From Selaginella tamariscina (Eukaryota; Streptophyta; Lycopodiopsida; Selaginellales; Selaginellaceae), in assembly GCA_003024785.1 (NCBI GenBank), contig PUQB01000561.1, positions 1-64,000 of the forward strand: DNA of 64,000 nucleotides. Reading direction: 5' to 3'. Shown one piece after another: positions 33,191 to 43,912 of the stretch. Position numbers and translations under genes: made by a program. The notes under the pieces are model-generated. The model was given only the letters and a program-made list of their open reading frames with translations. It made no database searches and had not been told where the DNA came from. Each line of letters starts with the position of its first letter. The stretch's first letter is position 1.

Positions 33191-33639
33191 TAGCACAATG
33201 ATATGAGTCATCACCTCTCCCACTTGCACCTTCATGTGCTCTCATTCCACTTCATGTTGGGGATGGACCTGCTCCAATGAGGTTGAGGTTGTTGCCGCTC
33301 ATGTACCAGCACAAAGGTTGGGCCCGTGGACGAGGACGGGACGTGTAGTTTGTTGTTGGGCATGTGACGAGGTTGGACACACGTATCGGCGCTATTAACG
33401 GTTTCTCGATTGGCGTCCCCCATTTCTAGGGTGAAGGCCATGGCATCAACAACGTCCGGTTGGTGCTGCTACAGTGGAAGATTGTGATGCGGTGGATCTT
33501 CTGGGAAACGACGAATCGCATGAGTAAAGGAGGGTCCTCATGCGAATAAATTAGTGACCCCTCCGTCTTTCTTTTGGGAGTATGATCAAGGGGTTCACTC
33601 GGCACCAAATCACCCGTCTTCACTTTTCAAGCTCGATTA

Positions 33640-33930
33640 ATCACATGCCACATTCTATTTTCCTTTCAGTGTTGGTGGATACAGGTTTGAATTTGTCCTC
33701 TATTTCTCAATCTGTTGCTACACGTTGCATCCTTCATTTGCGTCATGGGTAGAACCAGTCTTCATTCTATATGGCAATGGACACACTCATGCTTGTTCGC
33801 GGATGAAGTTGACATTGTTGTTCGTGTGGACGATCGTGAGCTTGAGCTTCAGTCTTTGTGGTGGCACCGAGTCAAGCCTTTCACCTTATCCTTGGTATGG
33901 ATTGGTTGACTCGCAATCATGCCATAAAAA
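33640..33930 (+). pseudogene. Protease of the compact gypsy element
   Basis: VLVDTGLNLSSISQSVATR gives an intact D-T-G site near 33672. The later words FHLILGMDWLTRNHA give the C-terminal hydrophobic motif in another frame. Confidence 0.8.
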
Positions 33931-34079
33931 GTCTCCCCCTGTTTGACTCTCCCTCGTCTTCTTACTTCTATTCCACTCGTCCATCTGCTTCCACCTCTGC
34001 TTCCATCACTTTTGTCTCACCCCTATTTCCAACCATTTTCCCTTCATGCTCTTCCTTTCCTTCTCTGGACCCATCAGAT

Positions 34080-35110
34080 GATCGTCGTGCTGCAGTTGTT
34101 GATCAACTCAAGAAGGAGTATGCTGATCTTTTCAACTTCGACTTGTTATTTGGGCCAAGATTGCAACACGCCATCCTATTCCAACTGGAGATGCTAGGCC
34201 AATCAAGGTACCTGTTTGGCACCGGTCACCAAAGGAGCTCAAGATCTTACAAGCGAATGTCAAAGAGATGTTGGAGAAGGGTGTTATCCAAAAATCTCGA
34301 AGTCCTTGGGCGTGCGAACCTCATATTGTGACGAAGCCTGATGGGAGTGTTTGTTTCCGCATTGACTATTGCCCATTAAATGAGGAGCAGGACAAGGCGC
34401 ATGACAGGAACTAGGAACTCAGGAGTCAGGAGTAGGACAAGGGAGCTTGACTCATCTGCTCCAAAATCAAGGAAAATGCAGGATTTCCAGATTTTCGGCT
34501 GCAGAATGCAAGGGAAATGACTTTTCTCATACTGCAGACCTTTTGGATCGACTGGGGCGGAGCCGTTGGTTCACCAAGTTAGATCTCGCATCTGGATATT
34601 GGCAAGTTCCGATGGCTGACATGGACATTCCCAAGACTGCTTTTCGGACACCATTTGGCCTGTACGAGTTCTTGGTGATGCCTTTCGGTTTGAGCAATGC
34701 TCCAGCAACTTTCCAACGTATGATGGACGAGGTTCTTTGCGACATGCCGGAGGTGACTGCCGATTTCATCGATGATGTTTTGATCCATTCGGATGGAACG
34801 TGGAGGAGCATGTCGGTGATGTACGTAAGGTTTTGGATCGGCTGCGGGAAGTTGGTTTGAAGTTGAAGCCATCTAAGTGTGTGTTTGGATCAAAGGACAC
34901 CACTTATCTGGGTTATCGCATTTCACGTGAAGGTTTGCAAGTCGATCCTGACAAACTAGTTGCAGTTTTGAAGTTCCCTACGCCAAAGTGTGTGAATGAT
35001 GTGCAACGCTTTCTTGGCAAGGTACAATATCTGGGTCGTTTTGTGGATCATCTTTCAGATCGTACTGCACCGTTGCGCGCGTTGTTGAAATCGTCAATGA
35101 CTTCTTTTGT
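34080..35110 (+). pseudogene. Reverse transcriptase of the compact gypsy element
   Basis: The N-terminal part ends CFRIDYCPLNE at about 34385. About 120 bp of unrelated sequence follows. The domain then resumes with DLLDRLGRSRWFTKLDLASG, MPFGLSNAPATFQRM and the catalytic FIDD box (TADFIDDVLIHSDG), and after a frame change continues LGYRISREGLQVDPDKLVAV and VQRFLGKVQYL. The inserted piece replaces the usual dozen residues that contain RKDSYPLP. Confidence 0.88.
34383..34530 (+). other. Filler sequence inside the RT, resembling chromovirus LTR
   Basis: GAGCAGGACAAGG, CAGGAGTCAGGAGTAGGACA and GAGCTTGACTC are purine-rich words typical of the chromovirus LTR at 18.70-18.96 kb (AAGGCTTGACTCAGG, GAGCAGGAC). 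No terminal repeats or target duplication are visible, so it may be repair filler and not a clean insertion. Confidence 0.5.
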
Positions 35111-35139
35111 TTGGTCTAAGGATTGCAAGCAGGCATTTG

Positions 35140-35580
35140 CAGATCTCAAAGAGTTGTTGACGACTCCTCCAGTTTTGGCGTACCCGGATTACACCCGTCC
35201 TTTCATCTTGCGTGTAGATGCTTCTGACATCGGCCTCGGGGGTATTGATGCAGGAGAGTACGAGTGTTCCTGGCCAACGACATCCCATTGCGTACATCAG
35301 CCGTACATTGCAGCCAGCAGAGGTGAATTACTCCACGACAGAAAAGGAGTGTCTAGCAGCAGTTTTTTGAGAAGCTCCATGCCTACTTGCATGGTTCGCG
35401 GACGTTGTTGGAAGGCGATCATGCAGCAGTCACTTCGTTGTTGAAAAAAAGAATTTGATTGGGTACTGCTCGGTGGGCCTTGAAACTTCAAATTTACGAC
35501 TTTGAAGTTGTTCATCGTCCAGGAAGTTCCATGGCTGATGCTGATGCTCTTTCTCGGGCTCCTCTTCCACCTTCTCTCTC
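35140..35580 (+). pseudogene. RNase H of the compact gypsy element
   Basis: FILRVDASDIGLGG in one frame, then PIAYISRTLQPAEVNYSTTE and KECLAAV in the next. The ending is KLQIYDFEVVHRPGSSMADA, followed by DALSRAPL. Confidence 0.82.
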
Positions 35581-35749
35581 TTCTGTTGCCCCAGAGGAAC
35601 CAGTTGTTCCAGCTTCAGTGGACTTTTTGGATGAAGATTCCGTACCATCAGCAGTTGCTGTGCTTGACGTTCAGTGTCCGCAGAATGCAGAGTTAGATTT
35701 GCCGTCTTTGGATGAGGTTCGGGAAGCTCAAAAGGTTGAGCCGTGGATT

Positions 35750-36950
35750 CGAAGGCTTCGTGATGGGTTTGAGAATCCTGCATCACTTGCTGATGACTTG
35801 CCTTTCAGGCATTTACATTCGCAGTATCGCCTTCAGGATGACCTTCTTTATTTTGTGGGGACTGATCCAGATGATCCTTTGCGGTTGGTGGTGCCTTCAA
35901 TCTTCATTCCACGCTTCCTCCATGCTTACCATGACTCTCCTATTCTTGGCGGGCACATGGGACATCGTCGGGTGATGGAGAAGCTGCGCAGATCTTTCTA
36001 TTGGCCGGAGTTGCGAGGAGATGTGATTCGGTATGTGCGCTATGTGTGGTGCCAAGCTCGCAATACTCCCCCATGTGCTTCGGAAGGACGGTTGGAGTCA
36101 ATTGCAGTTTCTCGTCCGTTTGAATTGGTGGCATTTGATTTGATGGGACCTTTTCCGCGGTCAACTGCTGGTAACGAGTACGTTATTATTGCTTCTGATT
36201 ACCTAACTCGTTGGGTAGAAGTTGGTGCTCTTGCTAGTGCGACTGCTTCTGCTGTTGGTCAGTTTCTCCTGAATCGGGTCGTGTTTCAGCATTCTTGTCC
36301 GGAGCGAATTCTCTCGGATAATGGTCCATTTATGGCTGAGGCATTTCATGTTTTGAATCTCGATTAGGGATACGCCACACTTTCACAAGTGCTTATCATC
36401 CTCAGACAGATGGTTTAGTGGAACGGCTCGTCAGAACCTTCAAGGGGATGATCGCAAGTATGTGAACTTTCAACATTCGATTGGGATGGTTATCTGCCGT
36501 CTCTCCGATATGCTTATGTCACTGGAGTTCAAAGTTCCATTGGTACTTCCCATATAAGCTCTTGTATGGTCATGACCCGGTGTTGCCAACGGAGTTGGGT
36601 TTGCCTTCTCGGTTACCGAGCTGCTGATGCTAGGTCGTGGGATCGGTATCTGACGAGCATTCTTCCATTGGTTCGTGCGGAGTCAGCAGAACACTTGGGC
36701 CGCGTACAAGTAGGACAACAACAACGCTACAACTCGCATCATCGTCCTCCTGGGAGTACAAGGTTGATGAACTGGTGTTGGTTCGTTTTCCCAAGCTTAC
36801 GGTACGTGGTTTAGCTAAGAGTCTCCTTCCTCAGTGGAAAGGACCGTATCGAGTGCTACGGCAAGTAGGGCCACAGGTTTATGAGGTTCGGCACGACATT
36901 CAACCCGATCCTCCGGAATTGTACATGTACAACGGTTGAAGCATTTTGTG
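35750..36950 (+). pseudogene. Integrase of the compact gypsy element
   Basis: Zinc-binding region HDSPILGGHMGHRRVMEKLR. The first of the paired cysteines is replaced (YVRYVWCQARN). Catalytic D in FDLMGPFPRST, second D in ERILSDNGPFM, then a stop at 36365 and the glutamate in TDGLVERLVRTFKGM in another frame. The C-terminal GPYRVLRQVGPQVYEV module ends near 36940 without a chromodomain. Confidence 0.88.
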
Positions 36951-37057
36951 CAACGGGAACAAGTTGTGCCGCCTACAGATCCACCAGTGCCTCCTCCTGA
37001 TGTTCCTCCAGATCCGGGCCCGTCTACAAGAGAACCCTAACCAACTTACACCCTTCC

Positions 37058-37072
37058 GAGAGGAGGGGATGA
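37058..37072 (+). other. Polypurine tract of the compact gypsy element
   Basis: GAGAGGAGGGGATGA directly abuts the right LTR. Confidence 0.88.
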
Positions 37073-37233
37073 TGTAAGATCCACGTGTACGGCTGCATGT
37101 GCACATACTATTATTAGCGTAGTGGATTTTGATAGCCGTCGGATTGGATTCAATCTGGACCACTCGCTCTTGTATATAAGTTAGGGTTTCTGAACTAATG
37201 GATATACACATTTCTATATTCCGAGCTCTCACA
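37073..37233 (+). repeat. Right LTR (161 bp) of the compact gypsy element
   Basis: The same length as the left copy and nearly identical to it, so the insertion is young compared with the many internal frame breaks. This suggests the element was already defective when it moved, or that parts have been gene-converted. Confidence 0.92.
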
Positions 37234-38731
37234 ATCTTATATTTAAAAATTAAATAAATTATTTTATATATTTAAAAATCAAATGACATTATAACCAAAC
37301 TTATATTGATATACATATACACCAACACACAATCTTTATATATTATATGATGTAGTGACACAAACAACAATGTATGTATATTATAAGGTGGTAGGGAGGT
37401 TTAGTGTCTAGCATTTAGGGTTTAGATTTTAGAACTTTCCTTGCGTTTAGGGTATAGAAGTTAGTGTTTAGAATCTAAGGGTAGCATTTTGGATCTATAC
37501 ACACACTCATTATTCATCTTTTTTTCTCTTCACTATATTAAATTACTTGTAAGCATACTTATTATGTATATTAAGAGTCATCTCGAATTGTTTTTATAAA
37601 ATATTATCAATAACCCTTAAAACTATATACACATTTATATTTATAAATTCTTTATCACATGTAAATATACTACCTCTACTTGCTTGATTAACTTAATTCT
37701 CCCAATCATATTAAATATATGTATGTACATTTATGTTTATTTTTATGTAAATAAGATATCCATTGTGTATGAGTGTTGTGGATGTGTTTTTTAGGTTATT
37801 AAATACTTGCCTGATATGTTTACTACTTATGTATGTTCATCTTTTAATTTATGTGCAAATGCATTGTTTGATATGTGTTGTTTCATAGTCTTACATGGCA
37901 TATGTGTGTGTCTTACTTTTAAATTCTTCTTATGATAAGTTTATACATTTACGTTTATACACATTTAGACATTTATATATTTTATACATTCATACATAAA
38001 TTTATACATTAACTCATTTCCATTTATTTACATCTATTAAATTTATACATTTACATGTTACAAAATTTATTTACATTTATTGAATTTATACATTTTTTCA
38101 ATATATTTATACCCATTTATCAAACATTTACATTTATCATATATATTATACAATCACTAAATATTATTGACAATATTATATTTATTTAGCATTAATATAT
38201 ATTTTCTTTTTAGGTTAGGGATTTTACTTGTTAAGTTTTCTTGAAAAAGTAGGCAGTAGTGCTTAGGGTGTGGTGCATACGTAGTAGCAAGAGAGTAAGA
38301 AGAATGGTTAGAGCATTTTGGCAGCAAAAATAGATGTAGGAAGCTGACAATAGCCAGATCTGGAGTAGCAAGAACTTGACAACATGAATGGTTGTAGCAA
38401 AGTGTAAAAACCTAGATCTACATATATATGTAATTATTTATTCACAAATATATATGTATAAGTATACATGTCAAAGTTACCTAGTGCCAAATGTAGTTTG
38501 CCAAATGCTAACATTGGAAACTCTCTCTAGAAACCCACAAAATCTAATAAATTAATTCATGTTACGAACCCATCTCTTAAAACTCAAACCTCAATTGGCT
38601 AGGTCCACAGACGAGCTCACCTTGTGAGTTAGGATGCATGGGTAACTGAGCTACAAATATTGTTCTTAACTTGACTTGGAGTAAGGCCTCAACCACTATT
38701 TTAGCATAACGTGAACTTGGGCAATGCCTTT
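37234..38731. other. AT-rich spacer with degenerate telomere-like and TTTATACA words
   Basis: No gene. Between 37385 and 37500, TTTAGGG and TTTAGGGT words recur (about 37416, 37455). A long field of TTTACAT and TTTATACA variants fills 37930-38160. Neither is a clean array. Confidence 0.5.
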
Positions 38732-38914
38732 TGTCACGACCCGCACTTTTGCATGCATGCAGAGGCTAAGATGAGTCCACATGTCCCTTATCCTCTGTAG
38801 GAATATCCTGCAACCGAATCCTATGTCCGGAATCCTGGTAGGAGTATCCTGTAGGAAAATCCTGCAACCCATATCCTGTATCCGGAATCCTGTATTCTGT
38901 ATCGGGTTGTGACA
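38732..38914 (-). mobile_element. 183-bp internally deleted solo LTR of chromovirus type
   Basis: Begins TGTCACGACCCG and ends CGGGTTGTGACA, flanked by a perfect 5-bp duplication CCTTT (38727-38731 and 38915-38919). From TTTTGCATGCATGCAGAGG onward it matches the U3 half of the chromovirus LTR (about 19085-19332). Its left end corresponds to the LTR's left end with three differences. About 450 bp of the LTR interior, including the promoter and the self-priming sequence, is absent. Confidence 0.88.
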
Positions 38915-39320
38915 CCTTTCAGGCTTGCAAGCAAATTATCGAACAAGAGGAGTTAGCTCACTCCTTGGATGAGACGTACCCAGACTCAAGGGCGTAATCT
39001 TGTTAACATTAAGGGTAAGCTAACCTAAAGATGGGACATATCTCTATTGTTTGGAAGTTGAGGCGGTGAATGTCATAGTTCTAAACCTAGTGGGTTAACC
39101 ACCTAGGTAAAGATTGTGGGATATGTGAGAAAGACCAAGCAGACTGGGTCATCATGAGTAGGGACCTCTCATAAATACAAATTGGCCTTTTGCATTGTTG
39201 GCTTAAGGAGAGAGGTAAAGATTATGATATTTAGTATCAAAGTGGTTCTGGGTTGGATTTCCATTAGGGACAAGTTTGTGTTATTATGTAAACTCATACA
39301 CCAAGTGAGCGGGCTAATCC
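38915..39320. other. Spacer, nothing firm
   Basis: A stretch near 39228 (TATCAAAGTGGTTCTGGGTT) vaguely resembles a tRNA-Met-type primer site, but no LTR edge adjoins it. Confidence 0.4.
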
Positions 39321-39870
39321 TCACCAGTGATGTTGACGTCGAGAATAACGAACTCTCTTTTGAACTCAAACTACCATAGTGATGCTAATGTTATCCTTGC
39401 TTTTGAACTTAAGAACTTCCACTACATATCCTATCATAGTGATGCTGACGTCATTTCTCATGCTTGCATCGGTAAGAGGATACGAGCTCTCTTTTGAATT
39501 CAAGAACTTTCACTACATGATGTCATTTCTCATGTTTGCATCAGTAGTAGAATAACAAGCTCTCTTTTGAACTTAAGAATTTTCACTACATATTCTACCA
39601 CAATGATGCTGACGTTGTTTCTCATGCTTACATATGTAGGAGATAATGGGCTCTCTTTTGAACTCAAGAACTTTCACTAAATATACTATTTAATATATGT
39701 GACAGAGGCATTTAAAGCGTGGGGTTAGAGCAATCTTAGGGTTAGGTCAACCCTAGGGGTGTTTTTAATCATAACTTTCACTACATATCCTATTTAATAT
39801 ATGTGATAGAGGCGTTTCAGACGTGGGGTTAAGGCAACCTTAGGGGTGTTTCTACTCATATCTAACATCC
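39320..39870. repeat. Tandem repeats of two types
   Basis: Four to five irregular units (starts near 39330, 39382, 39443, 39521, 39606) share GATGCTGACGTCATTTCTCA and CTCTCTTTTGAACTCAAGAA. Two longer units follow (from about 39678 and 39780) with TATTTAATATATGTGACAGA and GTGGGGTTA. TGACGT occurs in most first-type units. Confidence 0.8.
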
Positions 39871-40210
39871 CTAACTCACCAAACCAAATGAGATGAGACA
39901 TGAAAAATGAGAATAAGAGTTTTCTAAAAGGTAAGTGCTACCTTCACGGGACCCCATTCTAAAAATAACAGCAAAAAGTTATTTTAAAAATAACATTTAT
40001 AATTTGTGATTGTAACAAGAGGTGAGAGATTTAACTGTTATTGTTTGTTGTTATTTATAACAAGTAATATGTGATGAAGTGTAAACAAGATAAAATACAT
40101 GTTATTTTTAATTTGATATGTTTTTTAAATAGGGCTTGTATTTGTTACTTATTTGAGTATTATGTTTTAGTTATAAATTTATTATTTACATATATCTTTT
40201 AGTTATGTTA
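39871..40210. other. AT-rich spacer upstream of transposase-like relic
   Basis: No feature recognised. Confidence 0.45.
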
Positions 40211-42640
40211 GGTTTTCAAGTATGGCACTTGCGAACAAAGTAATTTGTCAGTGCAAGTGTGTCAAAGTGAGGAATGTGGCTATAAATTGGTTCCTAGACC
40301 AACAAGGGATTATCATAGAAAGCGCGACAAGCAGTTGTTGCATGTAGCATCTTCAAGAAAAAGGTTTACAAATGTTTACAGGATTTGTAGATGTCAACTT
40401 TGTAAAGCTAACTAGGTGGGGTGCAATACTCTAGAATAGGATGGGCAGCATTTGGTTGCGCGGATGTTAAAAGAAAAATACTTCAATCAGCAAGCAGGGG
40501 GTTCCTTACAACAAAAAAACACAGGTTCATTTACAACGAAGAAACACAAGAAACATTGCCAAATACAAGGGAGAATAAAATAGATGATGGCATGCATGTT
40601 GAGGTGGTGTATGGAGCCACTGCCACACAAATTGCAGTACAAATCCATTTGATGATCTAGATTTTGATACAGTTGCATCCACATAAAGGATTGCTGACGT
40701 GAATGATGTTGTTTTATTCTCTATTCTTGACCTTGCAAGTTTTTTTGAACAACACAAAGCACCTGAAGCATTAGCTAATGAAGTCTACAAACTGCTTTTC
40801 AAAGAAGATGGACTTGCATCAAAGATAGCTTTGTTAAACAGCTGGTTAGGGAAGTTAAATGGTCATAAGGTTCCAAGTAGTGTGAAGACTATGAAACGCT
40901 TCTGCTGAGATAAAGACGATGAAGCTCAAGTCACTAAAGCAAACCGGGTGTCATGTGCTTCATTTTTAAACATCCGCAAGGATGCAAAGCAGTTCATGTA
41001 CATCCCTCTTGCAGCTAGGCTTCAAATGCTAGTGTAAACAAGAACAATAGGTTTCCTACAGCCATGGCGAGAGAGAAAGGATTGGCTTGGAAAACATACG
41101 CATGAGCAACCTTCAAAATGCAAGAGTTTTGGCATGGTAGCATGTGGCATGAGTATCAATTGTTTTTCACTCCAGGTGCATAGTGGAAACTTCCACAACA
41201 ATGTCCCACCTACAAGACAATGTTCCACTGCTGGCCAATTGAACACAACGTTGTTGCTACATGTTCAGAGAATGAAGCATGACTTGCTCTATCTGTGGTA
41301 ACATCTTTATGTACTCTGGGGCATATGTGGAGGGTGATCCCAGAAACCTTGCTGTGATCATTCATTTGGACAAGTTTCAGGCCACAAGTACGAGAACAAG
41401 GAGCACCATGTCTTTGAACATTCAAGTGGTAAACGGTGGTAAGAACGCTATTCCAAAGGTTAAACACATGGTTCTACCAGTTATGTTATTTATAACTGAA
41501 GATCTTCAGATGGTCCTAACAAGTACAATCTTTATCTACAACTTCTAGTTGCGGAGTTGAATGATTTGTTTGTCGAAGGAACTCCAGTTTAGTATGCAAT
41601 TGATGTCCCTGGCTTACAACTTGATAGATCTTTCAACTTACGCGTCTTGACACTTGCTGTTGTTGGAGACCATCCGGCTCAATGTGATATTACAAAACTG
41701 TCACAAGGTACATTTTCACTTCCAAACTTTTTCTTTTTTAATCTTATAACAATAGGCGGATTGCTACCTTGCCGATATTGTCATGTACGTTGTGAAAATG
41801 GAGGTAAGTTTGAGATGTTTGGCTAAAGACTAGAGAACTAGATCCTCTTTGCACTCAAGCTGATTATGAAAGTTGTCTACAAAAAGGAACAAAGGAGAAG
41901 AGACACAAAGAGAGACAAGTGTACGTGGATCAACAGAATTATATAGTTTGGTCACTACACAGGCTTTCAAGATTGTTGGTGATGTTACTATAAACGTAAT
42001 GCATCACTTAGCTCTGGGAGTTCTAAAGAAGGCACATGAAAGTTGCTGGGAAGAGATCTCTTCACAGACTTCTAAAAGAATTTTAACAACCAGGTTGGAG
42101 ACTACTTTGGAGCATAGAACACTTTACCTCCATAAGAAACGTGCTCCTAAAAATCCTACATGCAGACCAAGTAATTGGAAAGGAGATGAACACTAGACTT
42201 TCAATGTTGTCTATAGCCTCTATGTTTTGGAAGGACTTGTAAATCCTGCTCTATGGGACATTTTACAAGTATGTAAATATGTGCTGCATGTACTTACAAC
42301 TGAAAATAATATGTATGCAGGTGCTATCAGCCATAACAAAATTATTCTATGATTACAGTAGAACTCATGGCTAGAATGAAGAAACAATATCAACTGCAAG
42401 GACTCTTCTTTTTTCATGGCATATTAGATCAAATATTGCTTTTGGAAACAACAAATCTATTGTTCAACATATGGTTGGCGCAGCTCACATGTTGCTAGAT
42501 GTTGAGCGATTTGGTCATCATGACTTGTTATGGTGCCGATTTGAACGCTTCTTTGCTACAGTGAATCGTATCTGCACAAACCAAAAAGAAATGGAAATAT
42601 CCTTCACCAGAGCATTACAAAGGTATGCTTTCATTGTTTT
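40210..42640 (+). pseudogene. Relic 1 of a large transposase-like gene (CMC/Tnp2-like)
   Basis: Plus-strand coding words in shifting frames. First a Cys-rich start (VICQCKC, then CGYKLVPRPTRDYH, about 40240-40310) and ICRCQLCKA. Next SFFEQHKAPEALANEVYKLL (40740-40800), KDAKQFMYIPLAARLQML, VEGDPRNLAVIIHLDKFQAT (about 41330), LNDLFVEGTPV, LTLAVVGDHPAQCDI and LPCRYCHVRC. Last, HLALGVLKKAHESCWEEIS, NVVYSLYVLEGLV and FGHHDLLWCRFERFFATVNR (about 42510-42570). The order (early cysteines, LxxDxF segment, PALCD/CxxC-like segment, late domain ending near a [WF]CxxxER motif) resembles Tnp2-type transposases of CACTA/CMC elements. Homology to relic 2 is clear; the family call is an inference. Confidence 0.6.
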
Positions 42641-42706
42641 TTTTTAAGATTATGTATTAAAATATTTTGCAGAACCTTTTTACAATGTTAATGAACTTGA
42701 AATCTA

Positions 42707-43393
42707 TTGACTGTGATGGATTACTTCCTACTACGTGATGGGAAAAGCTTGTTGCATTACATATGCGTTCCAACACAAACTTTAGCAAAGAACATACGTC
42801 TGTTTAGCAAGCACACATGCTGGGATCAGTTCGTTAGCAAAAGTATAGCCGTTGGAAGGTCTACCAAGAGACATGTATCAAAGGAGGAAGAAGAAGCTTT
42901 AGCAACGTTTAGATATGAGTTGTCATCTAAGACCATAGAAAGGTACTCATCGGTACTTGTAGCTGACACGATCTTTAGTGAGGGGGACTACATTGTTGTT
43001 GAAGCTCCAGACAATTTGCTTGAGTACATTGCGAAGCTGGAGTTTGTATTCACAGCAAACATTTGTATAGGGATGGTTATGTTCTTTGCAGGTGAGTACA
43101 TGCGGTATAGTGTAGTGGATGGAGAGGTTGAGGTTGACGCTGCTACCGGGATGAGAATTCTGCACAAAGAAGTTGAAGGATTTGATTATAGCAGCATTTT
43201 GCCAATGTCTAAGATACTTAGAGAAATATGTGTGCTACCTTGTAGTGATGGTAAGAGACCAGGATATAAGATTGCAATGGAGACAAGAATAGTTGAACTG
43301 CCAAAGGTATTGTTGAAGCTTGGTAAACCTGGCATTGTTCCAGTCTGGCCTCGAGATGGAGAAGTTGTGGAAATGTACACTCCCATCAGTTAA
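42707..43393 (+). CDS. 228-codon open frame following the transposase-like relic
   Basis: The longest clean non-retroviral frame in this part (starts MTVMDYFLLRDGKSLLHYIC, ends EVVEMYTPIS). No known domain recognised. The core is mixed alpha/beta in composition with acidic patches (KEEEEALATFRYELSSKTIE). It lies 70 bases after the relic's last recognised motif across a pyrimidine-rich stretch that could be an intron, so it is probably the C-terminal exon of the same gene. Relic 2 has a different sequence at the matching place, a B3 domain fragment. It is probably an intact exon of a dead gene. Confidence 0.45.
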   Translation: MTVMDYFLLRDGKSLLHYICVPTQTLAKNIRLFSKHTCWDQFVSKSIAVGRSTKRHVSKEEEEALATFRYELSSKTIERYSSVLVADTIFSEGDYIVVEAPDNLLEYIAKLEFVFTANICIGMVMFFAGEYMRYSVVDGEVEVDAATGMRILHKEVEGFDYSSILPMSKILREICVLPCSDGKRPGYKIAMETRIVELPKVLLKLGKPGIVPVWPRDGEVVEMYTPIS

Positions 43394-43912
43394 AAATGGT
43401 ACGCTCTTATTGACACTGTTAATGTTGGAGACAAACAAGTATATATTACGTGGTTGCAAGCAACAGGTTCTTATTGAAAATTACAAGGAGAAAGAACCAC
43501 AAGAATGAGAAAGTATCCCTAAGCTGGACCTTAACCTAATAAATTTGGCTTTGGGGTTGGCATTCCTAGCTCTTGGTGGAGCTCCGTTGCATGGAGGCAA
43601 GACGAAGTGGAAAAAAGTTTTTATTCCGACAAATAAAATACACTTATAATTATCATCTATAATTATTTGTAATGAAATTATTATCTGTAATAATATATAT
43701 CTATAATTTCCTAGTTCAACTGAATTCACCATGTAGGTAACGGTTGTTATTTTATATTGTATTAAAAGTAAATGTAATTAAATGAAGCTTTTAAATAATA
43801 AACATATGTTTATTTTAAAAATTCAAATGTAAGTAAATAAAACTATTAAATAAACATATGTCTTTTTTAGACTTCCCAAGTATAATTAGAGTCTCTTATA
43901 AAGACACATTTA

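Larger units (their letters stand above)
32301..37233 (+). mobile_element. Compact Ty3/gypsy element with 161-bp LTRs
   Basis: A 4.93-kb plus-strand element. LTRs 32301-32461 and 37073-37233 have the same length and are almost identical (TGTAAGATCCACGTGTAC to GAGCTCTCACA). A polypurine tract GAGAGGAGGGGATGA precedes the right LTR. A TTGGTGGAGGTGAGGG stretch after the left LTR is the primer-site candidate. Gag, protease, RT, RNase H and integrase are present in normal order, in several frames. No chromodomain follows the integrase tail. It is a close relative of the relics at 2.8-4.7 and 7.4-9.5 kb, judging by shared linker words. The target-site duplication is unclear (TATTC against ATCTT), because the target is itself a repeat. 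Confidence 0.92.

Noticed and set aside
37385-37500. Interstitial telomere array
   Set aside because: Only a few TTTAGGG words, not in tandem, so chance or very old debris is equally likely.
39218-39260. tRNA-like or primer-site-like TATCAAAGTGGTTCTGGGTT
   Set aside because: No cloverleaf arms can be formed and no LTR edge lies immediately upstream.
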